Origin: Stenotrophomonas sp. SAM-B
Lineage (GTDB): Bacteria > Pseudomonadota > Gammaproteobacteria > Xanthomonadales > Xanthomonadaceae
NCBI RefSeq assembly: GCF_013387485.1
Contig: NZ_JABBXB010000008.1
Coordinates: 62,001-126,000, forward strand
Direction of reading: 5' to 3'
Length of the DNA stretch: 64,000 nucleotides
Part shown: piece by piece, positions 9,244 through 17,295 of the stretch
How the letters are laid out: each line of letters starts with the position of its first letter
How positions within the stretch are numbered: the first letter of the stretch is position 1
Translations under genes and position numbers: made by a program
The notes under the pieces: generated by a model
What the model was told of the DNA's origin: nothing
What the model saw: only the letters and a program-made list of their open reading frames with translations
Database searches by the model: none

Positions 9244-10758
9244 ATGTCTGTCGATCGCATTGCAAACGCGCGTCTGCGTGACCGCGTTGTCTCCGCCGAA
9301 GCTGCGGCCGCCCTGATCCAGCCGGGTGAAACCGTCGCCATGAGCGGCTTTACCGGTTCAGGCTATCCCAAGGCGGTGCCGGTCGCGCTGGCGCAGCGCA
9401 TCGAGGCGGTGCACGCCCAGGGCCTGCCTTTCCAGATCAGCCTGATGACCGGCGCTTCGACCGCGCCGGAGCTGGACGGCGCGCTGGCGAAGGCGGATGG
9501 CATCGCGATGCGCATGCCCTTCCAGAGCGACCCGGATGCGCGCAACCGCATCAACGAAGGCAAGCTGGATTACATCGACATCCACCTCAGCCATGTCGCC
9601 CAGCACGTGTGGTTCGGCTTCTATGGCGACATCGACACCGCGGTGATCGAGGTCTCGGCGATCCGCGAAGACGGCTCATTGGTGCCCTCCACCTCGGTCG
9701 GCAACAACAAGACCTGGCTGGACCTGGCCAAGAAGGTGATCGTCGAGGTCAACGAGTGGCAGCCGGCCGGCGTGGACGGCATGCACGACATCTACTACGG
9801 CACCGCGCTGCCGCCGCACCGCAAGCCGATCCCACTGGTGCACGCCAACGACCGCATCGGCGAGACCGCACTGCGCTGCGACCCGGACAAGATCGTGGCG
9901 GTGGTGCGCACCAACGGCCCGGACCGCAACAGCCCGTTCAGCCCGATCGATACGACCAGCGAGCAGATCGCGCAGTACCTGATCGAGTTCCTCAAGCACG
10001 AAGTGGCCAAGGGCCGCCTGCCGGCCAACCTGCTGCCGCTGCAGAGCGGCGTGGGCAACATCCCGAACGCGGTGCTGGCCGGGCTGGCCAAGAGCGGCTT
10101 CCGCGATCTGAGTGCGTTCACCGAGGTGATCCAGGACGGCATGCTCGACCTGCTGCGCGACGGCGTGCTGAGCTATGCCTCGTGCACCGGCTTCGCGCTG
10201 AGCCCGCAGGCGAACGAGACCTTCAAGGAACACATCGATTTCTACCGCGAGCGCATCATCATGCGCACGCAGGAAATTTCGAACCACCCCGAACTGGTGC
10301 GCCGCCTGGGCTGCATCGGCATGAACGGCATGATCGAGGCCGACCTGTACGGCAACGTCAACTCGACCCACGTAATGGGCAGCCGGATCATGAACGGCAT
10401 CGGCGGCTCGGGCGACTTCGCGCGCAACGGCTTCCTGTCTGCGTTCCTGAGCCCGTCGACGGCCAAGAACGGCAGCATCTCGGCGATCGTGCCGATGGTG
10501 AGCCACGTGGATCACACCGAGCACGATGTCTCAGTGATCGTCACCGAACAGGGCCTGGCCGATCTGCGCGGCCTGACCCCACGCAAGCGGGCGCGGGTGG
10601 TGATCGACAACTGCGCGCATCCGGATTTCCGCGACCAGCTGAACGACTACTTCGACCGAGCGAGCCGTGAGAGTTACGGCAAGCACACCCCGCACCTGCT
10701 GCCGGAAGCGCTGTCGTGGCACCAGCGGTGGCTGGATACCGGGACGATGAAGGCCTGA
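9244..10758 (+). CDS. Acetyl-CoA hydrolase / succinate:acetate CoA-transferase family protein
   Basis: A 504-residue cytosolic class I CoA-transferase of the Ach1/Cat1/AarC type. It moves CoA between acetyl- or succinyl-CoA and a carboxylate, or hydrolyses acetyl-CoA, linking acetate metabolism to the TCA cycle. Visible signatures are the N-terminal [13 protein letters not shown] loop, [16 protein letters not shown] and [13 protein letters not shown]; the Glu of the last is the likely CoA-accepting nucleophile by analogy with AarC. A frame extension upstream to 9160 is rejected because conservation starts at [11 protein letters not shown]. It stands alone, convergent with hglS. The physiological substrate pair cannot be read from sequence. 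Confidence 0.9.
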   Translation: MSVDRIANARLRDRVVSAEAAAALIQPGETVAMSGFTGSGYPKAVPVALAQRIEAVHAQGLPFQISLMTGASTAPELDGALAKADGIAMRMPFQSDPDARNRINEGKLDYIDIHLSHVAQHVWFGFYGDIDTAVIEVSAIREDGSLVPSTSVGNNKTWLDLAKKVIVEVNEWQPAGVDGMHDIYYGTALPPHRKPIPLVHANDRIGETALRCDPDKIVAVVRTNGPDRNSPFSPIDTTSEQIAQYLIEFLKHEVAKGRLPANLLPLQSGVGNIPNAVLAGLAKSGFRDLSAFTEVIQDGMLDLLRDGVLSYASCTGFALSPQANETFKEHIDFYRERIIMRTQEISNHPELVRRLGCIGMNGMIEADLYGNVNSTHVMGSRIMNGIGGSGDFARNGFLSAFLSPSTAKNGSISAIVPMVSHVDHTEHDVSVIVTEQGLADLRGLTPRKRARVVIDNCAHPDFRDQLNDYFDRASRESYGKHTPHLLPEALSWHQRWLDTGTMKA

Positions 10759-10817
10759 TGCTGCACGGTACCGACGGGGATGACCGTTCGATACCCACCC
10801 GCGGAATTCACCGGTAG

Positions 10818-10838
10818 GCCACGACCGTTGGTCGTGGC
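10818..10838. repeat. Short palindrome, second repeat family (GCCACGACC-GTT-GGTCGTGGC)
   Basis: A perfect 9-bp inverted repeat with a 3-nt loop, in the convergent gap between the CoA-transferase and hglS. The same architecture (ACGACC or CCGACC around GTT/AAC) recurs at 17159, 41669 and 41732, so this is a dispersed element distinct from the SMAG type. Confidence 0.7.
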
Positions 10839-10854
10839 GCACGCGACCCGGGTA

Positions 10855-12222
10855 TCACGCGTTGCGCAGCGTTGTCAGCGATTCGGCCTGCAGCCGCTCG
10901 TAGATCGCGAACTCGTCCTCCACCTTCATGCCCAGCGCCTGCTCGAAGGCATCGCGGTTGGCATGCGCGGCGTAGGCACGTTGTTCGTCGCCGCCCAGGT
11001 TGGACTGGAAGATGCCCGCGGCGCTGACCGGCAGGAAATCCTCGTAGACGATCGGATCGGCACTGGCCAGGCCAGCGGCGATCAGCGCTTCGGCCGGCAG
11101 GTCACCCACCGCACCCGGGTTGGCACGACCGGCCTCGGTCAGGGCATAGCGGTAGTAACCCAGGCCCTCGCGACGCAGGGTGTCGTGGTCATCCGGGAAA
11201 GCGGTGAACGCCGCGGCCAGGCGGGTCGGGTAATCCTGGCCGGTGCTGCCGGCACCCCCACTGTCGCGCGCCTGTGCCAGCAGCTGGTCATACAGCGCGC
11301 GGCCCTTGGGCGTCAGGGCGAGGCCACGTTGTTCGATCTCACCGAAGCGCGCGGTATGCGTACCGGCATCGCCGGCGTCCCCCGAGGGGAAGTGCACGGT
11401 TTCTTCCAGCGCCTTGAAGCTGGTCTGGCGCAGGAGGATCGGGCAGCGGCGCGGTGGCGGACCTTCGATCACCGCTTTGGCGTCGATGCCACGCGCGAGC
11501 ATGCCGGCCTGCGCGGCGTCGATGTCCAGCGTGCGCGGGGTCAGGTGGTTGATGTGCGGACCGCGGAAGCTGACCACGTCGGCGATCAGCCGGTGCGCGT
11601 CATGCAGCGCGTGATAGGTGCCCAGCGACACCGTGGCGTCGCCGTGCCAACGGAAGGTCTCCAGCGCCTCGATGACGAAGCGGCGCGCATCGGCTTGGTC
11701 GAGGCCGCCCTCGCGTTCGGCCTGCGCGATCAGGGCCAGTGCGGTATCAGTGAAGATCCGGCGCTTGGCGAGAATGGCAGCGGACTGCTCGCGCAGCGCG
11801 ACGTTCTCGATCAGCTCCAGCCGCAGCAGCGAGGTGAACACCCGGAACGGATTGCGTGCCAGCGCCTGCGCGGTACGCGGCCGGAACGCGGTGGAATGCA
11901 CCGGCACGCCGGCCACCGAGAGATCGTAGTAACCCACCGGGTACATGCCCATCAGCGCGAACAGGCGGCCCAGCGTGGCCAGTTCTTCCGCCGTGCCGAC
12001 CCGGATCGCGCCGTGGCGTTCCTGGTCGAGGCGGGCACGTTCGTCAGTGCGGTCCAGCTGCTCGGCCAGCGCCGGGTTGGCGGTCAGCACGGCGTCGTTG
12101 ATCTCGGCCACCAGGTCGACCAGGGTGCCGTACAGCGGCACCTCGGTGCGGTACATGGTGGACATCGCCTGGGCGAACAGGCTGCGGATATCGTCGGGTG
12201 AAACGAAACGGTCGGTGCTCAT
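10855..12222 (-). CDS. hglS: 2-oxoadipate dioxygenase/decarboxylase (DUF1338, YdcJ family)
   Basis: A 455-residue cytosolic Fe(II) enzyme that converts 2-oxoadipate to D-2-hydroxyglutarate, a step of the D-lysine/pipecolate catabolic route. The N-terminus SPDDIRSLFAQAMSTMYRTEVPLYGTL and RGPHINHLTPRTLDID, which carries a likely metal-binding His, match the family, as does the length. In pseudomonads hglS clusters with lysine-catabolism genes; here it is isolated, flanked by a CoA-transferase and a HAD/exported pair. The start at 12222 is kept because family conservation begins there. Confidence 0.88.
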   Translation of the reverse strand: MSTDRFVSPDDIRSLFAQAMSTMYRTEVPLYGTLVDLVAEINDAVLTANPALAEQLDRTDERARLDQERHGAIRVGTAEELATLGRLFALMGMYPVGYYDLSVAGVPVHSTAFRPRTAQALARNPFRVFTSLLRLELIENVALREQSAAILAKRRIFTDTALALIAQAEREGGLDQADARRFVIEALETFRWHGDATVSLGTYHALHDAHRLIADVVSFRGPHINHLTPRTLDIDAAQAGMLARGIDAKAVIEGPPPRRCPILLRQTSFKALEETVHFPSGDAGDAGTHTARFGEIEQRGLALTPKGRALYDQLLAQARDSGGAGSTGQDYPTRLAAAFTAFPDDHDTLRREGLGYYRYALTEAGRANPGAVGDLPAEALIAAGLASADPIVYEDFLPVSAAGIFQSNLGGDEQRAYAAHANRDAFEQALGMKVEDEFAIYERLQAESLTTLRNA

Positions 12223-12372
12223 GACGTACTCGGCAACGGATCACGGGGAGGGACAGCAGTCCGCCATTGTCGCCGAGGCGGTCGCGCGCGGCGATCTGCA
12301 CAGCAGCAAAGCGGGAGGACAGCGTAGATCCACGCCATGCGTGGCTGCGCTGCTGCGCGGTGCATCACCGCG

Positions 12373-12921
12373 TCAGCGCGTCGCCGCGTCCGCCGGGTTG
12401 GCCGCCGTGCGCTGCCGCTGCTCGCGGTTGCCCAGCTGGCGCTGCAGCGTGGCGTCGAGCTTCACCGGGCGGTCCCAGTGGTCGTGGCTGGCGACGATGG
12501 CGTGGCGCAGCGCGCGCCAGTGCAGGTTGGTCGGGGTGACCGGAAGCTCGGTGACCACCGCTTCCCAGCGTTTGGCTTCCCCCTCCTCCGGCACCGCACG
12601 CGACCACGCCCGAACGCTCTCGCGGCAGGACTGTTCGATCACGTGCGCCCAGAAACAGGCGAAGTAGATGTCGCCGGCCTGCCAGCCATGGGTGTGCATC
12701 AGCGCGGCGACGTAACCGCGCGAGACACCGGCATAGCGCGAGACTTCGTCCAGGAAGCTGTCCGGGTAGCGCTCGGCGTAGTGGTTGATGTCCTGCAGCT
12801 GGGTATCCACCCAGGCATCGCCGGTGTCCACCACGTAGGCGGCGGACTTCTCCGGGGTCTGCTCGGCCGCGGCCGCCCAGGGCAGCATCAGCAGCAGCGC
12901 GAGCAGGCCGGCGCGCATCAT
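12373..12921 (-). CDS. Exported hypothetical protein, cotranslated with HAD phosphatase
   Basis: A 182-residue protein with a signal peptide (MMRAGLLALLLMLPWAAAA) and then a mostly helical body containing YAGVSRGYVAALMHTHGWQAGDIYFACFW. The end is rich in Gln and Arg. Its first ATG overlaps the TGA of the upstream HAD gene (ATGA), so the two are probably translated together. I do not recognise a domain. The periplasmic location follows from the signal peptide only. Confidence 0.75.
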   Translation of the reverse strand: MMRAGLLALLLMLPWAAAAEQTPEKSAAYVVDTGDAWVDTQLQDINHYAERYPDSFLDEVSRYAGVSRGYVAALMHTHGWQAGDIYFACFWAHVIEQSCRESVRAWSRAVPEEGEAKRWEAVVTELPVTPTNLHWRALRHAIVASHDHWDRPVKLDATLQRQLGNREQRQRTAANPADAATR

Positions 12922-13670
12922 CCGGCCTGCGCGGCCTTGGCCTCGATGGTCCGCAGCGCCTGCGGCCAGTCGAAGGCGGTCGGCGCGTCGACCATGCGCG
13001 GTTCGTCGTCGGCCACGCCGTGCTGGGTCTCGTGCGCCCAGGTCACCGCGTACGGGGTGTGGATGCCCCAGCCGCCAAGGGTGATCACCGGCTCGATGTC
13101 CGAGCGCAGCGAATTGCCGACCATCACGAAGCGCTTGATCGGCAGATCGAACTCTTCCAGCACGCGCGCGTAGGTTTCCGGGTCTTTCTCGGAGACGATC
13201 TCGATGCGCGGGAACAGGTCGCGCAGGTTGGCCACCTTGATCTTGGCTTCCTGGTGGAACAGGTCGCCCTTGGTGATCAGCACGACCGGGTAATCGCGGG
13301 CGATCTCGGTGACCGACTCACGCACACCGTCGATCAGCTGGACCGGGTGGCGCAGGGTGTCATGGCCGATGTCCAGCATCTGCTGCAGGTCGCGGGCGCT
13401 GATGGTCTGGTTGGTGATCTCGATGGCCGCTTCGACCATCGACAGGGTCATGCCCTTCACGCCGTAGCCGAACACACCGAGATTGCGCTGCTGCACCTCC
13501 AGCAGGTGGCGCGCGGTCTGCGTGTCATGCACGTCGATGTAGCGCGACAGGATGTCGAGGTAATCCTGTTCGGCCTTGCGGTAGAAATCCTCGCTCTTCC
13601 ACAGCGTGTCATCACCGTCAAAACCAACCAGGCCGATAGCGCCTTGCGGCGTGGGCAGGGAAGTCATCAT
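12918..13670 (-). CDS. HAD-superfamily hydrolase
   Basis: A 250-residue cytosolic phosphatase-like protein. HAD motif I is GFDGDDTLWKS (the first Asp is the nucleophile, the second the acid/base), motif II is VLITKGD, and motif IV lies in MVGNSLRSDIEP. A helical cap domain (~residues 30-110) fits a C1-capped phosphatase. Two adjacent ATGs (13670 and 13667) are possible starts; the frame remains open further upstream but there without HAD similarity. The substrate is unknown. The stop codon overlaps the start of the exported protein gene downstream. Confidence 0.85.
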   Translation of the reverse strand: MMTSLPTPQGAIGLVGFDGDDTLWKSEDFYRKAEQDYLDILSRYIDVHDTQTARHLLEVQQRNLGVFGYGVKGMTLSMVEAAIEITNQTISARDLQQMLDIGHDTLRHPVQLIDGVRESVTEIARDYPVVLITKGDLFHQEAKIKVANLRDLFPRIEIVSEKDPETYARVLEEFDLPIKRFVMVGNSLRSDIEPVITLGGWGIHTPYAVTWAHETQHGVADDEPRMVDAPTAFDWPQALRTIEAKAAQAG

Positions 13671-13720
13671 CGGCCAAGGATACCAACAGCAGCCAAGCCG
13701 CCCCAAACGGCGACGCAAAA

Positions 13721-13746
13721 GAAAGGGCGGCCAAAGCCGCCCTTTC
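13721..13746 (-). terminator. Intrinsic terminator after the EF-hand gene
   Basis: Perfect 11-bp stem GAAAGGGCGGC/GCCGCCCTTTC with a 4-nt loop. Minus-strand transcripts leave it into TTTTGC, so it ends the EF-hand gene transcript. Confidence 0.75.
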
Positions 13747-13777
13747 CCCCTCACTGCGCTACCGGTGTCCCCGGTTC

Positions 13778-14194
13778 TTACCTGCTCTGCTGGGCGCCGT
13801 TATCGGCGGCCTTGCCCTGCTGGGCGGCCACGTACGCCTTGTATTCATCCGGCGAGAGCTCGCCGTCCTTGTTGGTGTCGGCCTGGTCGAACACCTGGGC
13901 GAGACCCGCGTTCACCTGTGCCTCGGATTTGCTGATGGTGCCGTTGCCATCGGTATCGACGCTGGCCCAGGTCTGGCCACCGCCGCCGCTGGCCTGCGCG
14001 GAGGCCTGCGCTGCGGCATTGGCCGCGGTATCGGCTGCATCTCCGGCCTGCGCCGCCGCCTGCTGCGCCTGCGCGGCCTGGTTCTGGGCCTGCGCGGCAC
14101 TCTGCTGGGCCGACTGGGCCATCGCCGGAATGGCCAGCACACTGCCTGCGGCGACGATCAGGGCGATCAGGGGCTTGCGGATGCGAGTAGTCAT
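13778..14194 (-). CDS. Exported EF-hand calcium-binding protein
   Basis: A 138-residue protein. The signal peptide ends at IPAMAQ. Residues ~28-70 are an Ala/Gln-rich low-complexity helix built of near-repeats such as AQAQ and AAQA, then GGGGQ. Two EF-hand loops follow: DTDGNGTISKSE and DTNKDGELSPDE, both with Asp at positions 1, 3 and 5, Gly at 6 and Glu at 12, so both should bind Ca2+. I chose the ATG at 14194 because AAGGAG is nine bases upstream. Such proteins are common in xanthomonads and may be periplasmic Ca2+ buffers; the role is unknown. Confidence 0.85.
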   Translation of the reverse strand: MTTRIRKPLIALIVAAGSVLAIPAMAQSAQQSAAQAQNQAAQAQQAAAQAGDAADTAANAAAQASAQASGGGGQTWASVDTDGNGTISKSEAQVNAGLAQVFDQADTNKDGELSPDEYKAYVAAQQGKAADNGAQQSR

Positions 14195-14413
14195 TGGGGT
14201 GGTCTCCTTGGTGGTTGTTGCGCGGCCTGTTGTTTCCGCACGGCCCCACACTGCCACCCCGTTTGTGAATCGATATTGCCCCTCGATCGCCCTGCGCACG
14301 CGGACTTAACCACTCGCAGGAATGCGTGCAGTACCGCGCTGGTTAGCCGCAGGTGAGCAGTTGGTAACACACCCATTCATTGCCGGCGGATTTAACCGGA
14401 AGCGAACGCAATC

Positions 14414-14791
14414 TCACGCCGCGTTGCTGTTTTTTTCGCCTGAGCGGGAACTGAACAAAAGCCATCCCAGCGCGACACCGCCGATCGCGCCGGCCACTTC
14501 CAGCACCACGCGTGAGCCGAGTTCGTTCGGATCGTGGATGCTGGCCAGGAACAGCCGTGCATACAGCGGCGACTCGAGCCGCATCATCCCCATGTAGAAG
14601 AGGTTCCAGGCATCGATGCCGGCCGAGGCCACCACCGCGATCACGCAGGCCCAGCCGATCGCATGGCCATCGGTCCAGCCTGCCCAGCGGCACAGCCGGT
14701 GCCACAACGCATACACCAGCAGCCCGACCAACAGCGCGATCAGCCCTGCCTCCAGCGTTCCCAGCAATCCAAAGTGCAGCGGCAGGTTCAT
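14414..14791 (-). CDS. Small inner-membrane protein of unknown function
   Basis: A 125-residue protein with three or four hydrophobic segments (LIALLVGLLVYALW, AIGWACVIAVVASAGI, LEVAGAIGGVALGWLLF). No known family was recognised. A charged tail with SRSGEKN follows the last segment. It is close to, but separate from, the VanX-type gene upstream on the same strand (43 bp gap), so it could lie at the distal end of that transcript. Confidence 0.65.
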   Translation of the reverse strand: MNLPLHFGLLGTLEAGLIALLVGLLVYALWHRLCRWAGWTDGHAIGWACVIAVVASAGIDAWNLFYMGMMRLESPLYARLFLASIHDPNELGSRVVLEVAGAIGGVALGWLLFSSRSGEKNSNAA

Positions 14792-14834
14792 CGTGGTCCG
14801 ATCCGGCGGTCAGCGCACAGTGTAGCGGTGCGCC

Positions 14835-15572
14835 TCAGCGGACCGGCACGTCGTAGGCGGTGGTCGGCGCCGGCTCGGGCTGCAGGGTGAAATGCCACCA
14901 CTCCATCGGATAGTTGGCGAAGCCCCGCCGGGCCATCGCCTGGCGCAGCTGCTGGCGGTGGCGGCGCTGCGCCGTGCTGATCTCCGGCGCATCGGTATGC
15001 GCGCGCGGGCCGAAGAAGTCGAACTCGGTGCCCATGTCCACGGCAGCGCAGGCGCCCTGGCGGCAATCGAGCAGGGTCAGGTCGACCGTGGCGGCCCGGC
15101 TGTGGCCGGAGGTCTCGGCGATGTAGCCACCGAGCAGGGCTGGCTTGTCGAGGTCGGGGTACTGCAGGGCCTTGCGCGACTGTTCGTGCGGATCGTGTGC
15201 CCAGGCGACGAACGCCTTCACCGCGTGGGCCGGGCGGTAGCAGTCAAAGAGGCGCAGCGCGAACCCTTCGGGACGCAGGTCGGCTTCCACCTGCGCCAGC
15301 GCGGTGGCGGCCGGGGCGAGCAGATAGCACTTGGGCGCGTCGTAGCCGGGGACGCGTTGCCCGGTGAAGTTGTCCGCGCCGGCGTAGCGGATGTCCTGTT
15401 CGATCGCCGGTGCCAGCGTGCGGATGTCGACCAGCCCGGCCGCGGCCACGTCGCGCGCGGGCGAGAGCGTCACCGCTGGCGCTGCCGCGTGGGCGCTCCC
15501 GACCAGCAACGCCAGCAACAGCGTGCTACGGGCAATCACCGATGCGGGTGAAGCGCAGGTCCTGGTAGTCAT
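14835..15572 (-). CDS. D-alanyl-D-alanine dipeptidase (VanX/DdpX type, peptidase M15D)
   Basis: A 245-residue exported zinc dipeptidase that would split D-Ala-D-Ala. The zinc ligands are clear: H157 and D164 in SGHSRAATVD and H227 with the catalytic base E224 in MEWWHF. R113 of the CYRPAH motif matches the substrate-stabilising Arg of VanX. The signal peptide has its core at IARSTLLLALLVGSAHA. The ATG at 15572 overlaps the upstream serine hydrolase by 47 bp; a GTG at 15539 would give a tighter signal peptide and a 14-bp overlap, so the start is uncertain. Context suggests D-Ala-D-Ala scavenging in the periplasm, not vancomycin resistance: no vanHA genes are present. Confidence 0.9.
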   Translation of the reverse strand: MTTRTCASPASVIARSTLLLALLVGSAHAAAPAVTLSPARDVAAAGLVDIRTLAPAIEQDIRYAGADNFTGQRVPGYDAPKCYLLAPAATALAQVEADLRPEGFALRLFDCYRPAHAVKAFVAWAHDPHEQSRKALQYPDLDKPALLGGYIAETSGHSRAATVDLTLLDCRQGACAAVDMGTEFDFFGPRAHTDAPEISTAQRRHRQQLRQAMARRGFANYPMEWWHFTLQPEPAPTTAYDVPVR

Positions 15573-17103
15573 AACTGAAGTCGATCTCCGGATCGATTGC
15601 GGCCAAGGTCAGGGCGGGCGTGGCGCCGGGCTGCAGCTGCAACCACGGCTCGGCATCGGCCCCGAGCGTATCCCACTGCACCAGCCAGCGCGCGCCGAGC
15701 TGCATGACCTGGCCGCGCAGCATCGGCGACTTGACCACGCTGAAGCGCAGCGCGGCCTGCTCCGGACAGAGCAGGGCCTCGCCCAGCCACGGGTCGCGGT
15801 AACGGCCCTGCGCCGACACCGTGGTGCGGAGCGAAGCCGGCCGGCGCGCGCGGGTATCCGGTCGAACCTTGCCGTCACCCCGGCGGTCGGCACGCTCCTG
15901 TTCAAGCAGGGCCAGATAGTGGTCCACGTCGGCCGTGTCCTGCGCTGCGGTGTAGTGCTTCAAGGCCACCTGCACCAGTGCGGTGCGTGCATCCTCGGCG
16001 TCGCCGTTGATCAGGATCACCACGCCGACCTTGCGGTCCGGCAGCAGCGCGAGCGAGGAATACATGCCGGACAGCGTGCCGGTGTGCGCCACCTTCCACT
16101 GCCCGTCCATGTCCGACAAGCGCCACCCGTAACCATAGGCAGAGACATGCGCGTTGTCCCAGCGCCGCTGCCGCTCGCCCAGGGGCATCGGCATGTGCGC
16201 GGTCCACAGTGCGCGGCGCTGCGCCGTGCCCAGCCAGCCGGGAGCCCGTGCGGGATCGAGCAGCACCTGCATCCAGCGGGTCATGTCGCGCAGGCTGCAA
16301 CGGATGCCGCCGGCCGCCATCGAGGTCAGATCGGCGCTGCTCCCGCCGTCGGCCCCCTGCACCACGTTGCGGCCGTCCTTCCGCGCGTGCGGCTGGGCGA
16401 CGTTGCCGACCGCCGCGACCGACCACGCGCCGACCTGGCAGCGATCCATCCCCAACGGCACGAACACTTCCTCACGCAGCAGTTGATCGTAAGGCTTGCC
16501 ACCGGCGGCAGCGGCGACCTCGCCCGCGACCACATACATCAGGTTGTCGTAGGCGTAGCCGCTGCGGAAGCTGGTGACCGGCCTGAGATGGGCCAGGCCG
16601 GCGATGATGTCCTGGCGGGTGAAACTATTGGGCTCGGGCCACAGCATCAGGTCGCCCGCCCCCAGGCCGAGGCCGCTGTTGTGGATCAGCAGGTCACGCA
16701 CCTGCATCTGCTGCGTCACCCACGGGTCGTGCATGCGGAACTGCGGGAGGTACTTGATGACCGGGTCCTCCCAGCGCAGTGCACCGCGCTCGACCAGGCG
16801 CGCGAGCAGCGCGGCGGTCATCGCCTTGCTGTTGGAGGCGATCTTGAACAGGGTGTCCGGGTCGATGGGCTCGCCCTGCCCGGCGCGGCGCTCGCCGCGG
16901 GTGCCGATGAAGACAGTGTTGCCGTCTTCGACGACAGCCATGGCGATACCCGGCAGGTGTTCTTGGGCGACGGTCTGATCGAGCAGGCGATTGAAGGTGT
17001 CGGCGGGATCGGCTGCCCGTGCGCTGGGCGCGATGCTCAGGGCGCAGGCCATGCCAAGCGCGAGATGGCTGGATCGAATGTGCGTTGAAGCGTGTGACGG
17101 CAT
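15526..17103 (-). CDS. Serine hydrolase of the beta-lactamase class C / D-aminopeptidase family
   Basis: A 525-residue exported protein with a signal peptide (ALSIAPSARA). The serine active site is S90-N-S-K93; YDN in SGYAYDNLMYVV is the YxN motif and VAHTG replaces KTG. This combination is typical of DD-peptidase, D-aminopeptidase and esterase members rather than true AmpC. A C-terminal beta-rich domain (~residues 370-525) is extra to the core. I chose the ATG at 17103 because GAGGGA lies six bases upstream, over an ATG at 17118. It overlaps the VanX-type gene, which favours a joint role in trimming murein peptides. Substrate not proven; it need not confer antibiotic resistance. Confidence 0.85.
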   Translation of the reverse strand: MPSHASTHIRSSHLALGMACALSIAPSARAADPADTFNRLLDQTVAQEHLPGIAMAVVEDGNTVFIGTRGERRAGQGEPIDPDTLFKIASNSKAMTAALLARLVERGALRWEDPVIKYLPQFRMHDPWVTQQMQVRDLLIHNSGLGLGAGDLMLWPEPNSFTRQDIIAGLAHLRPVTSFRSGYAYDNLMYVVAGEVAAAAGGKPYDQLLREEVFVPLGMDRCQVGAWSVAAVGNVAQPHARKDGRNVVQGADGGSSADLTSMAAGGIRCSLRDMTRWMQVLLDPARAPGWLGTAQRRALWTAHMPMPLGERQRRWDNAHVSAYGYGWRLSDMDGQWKVAHTGTLSGMYSSLALLPDRKVGVVILINGDAEDARTALVQVALKHYTAAQDTADVDHYLALLEQERADRRGDGKVRPDTRARRPASLRTTVSAQGRYRDPWLGEALLCPEQAALRFSVVKSPMLRGQVMQLGARWLVQWDTLGADAEPWLQLQPGATPALTLAAIDPEIDFSYDYQDLRFTRIGDCP

Positions 17104-17158
17104 GGGTTCCCTCGTCATGACCGGAGGGCATGCAACCGAAGCCGCCCGTGGAAGACTC

Positions 17159-17179
17159 GTACCGACCAACGGTCGGTAC
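17159..17179. repeat. Short palindrome, second repeat family (GTACCGACC-AAC-GGTCGGTAC)
   Basis: Perfect 9-bp inverted repeat with an AAC loop, between the TonB receptor and serine hydrolase genes. It is the same architecture as the elements at 10818, 41669 and 41732. Confidence 0.7.
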
Positions 17180-17251
17180 CTGCCGGATGGCGGTGAAGGC
17201 AGGTGCCGACCCGCGGTCAATGGCGCGTGTGCACGCGGGATGGCGTTCGAA

Positions 17252-17280
17252 GCAGGTGCCGACGCACCGTCGGCACCTGC
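17252..17280. repeat. Inverted repeat GCAGGTGCCGAC ... GTCGGCACCTGC
   Basis: Perfect 12-bp arms with a 5-nt loop, only 16 bp after the TonB receptor stop on the minus strand. It probably belongs to the same repeat class as the element at 17159 and may also stabilise or end the receptor mRNA; no U-run follows it. Confidence 0.65.
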
Positions 17281-17295
17281 CACGCGCGGCCCGGA

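Noticed and set aside
13778..14194. Low-complexity Ala/Gln repeat as a tandem DNA repeat
   Set aside because: The protein repeat is degenerate at the DNA level, so it does not behave as a simple repeat array.
14835..15572. Vancomycin resistance gene
   Set aside because: VanX-type activity alone does not confer resistance; no vanH, vanA or two-component regulator is present and the organism is Gram-negative. A role in murein recycling is more likely.
15526..17103. AmpC-type beta-lactamase
   Set aside because: The KTG motif is replaced by HTG and the domain layout matches D-aminopeptidase/esterase relatives; no ampR is nearby.
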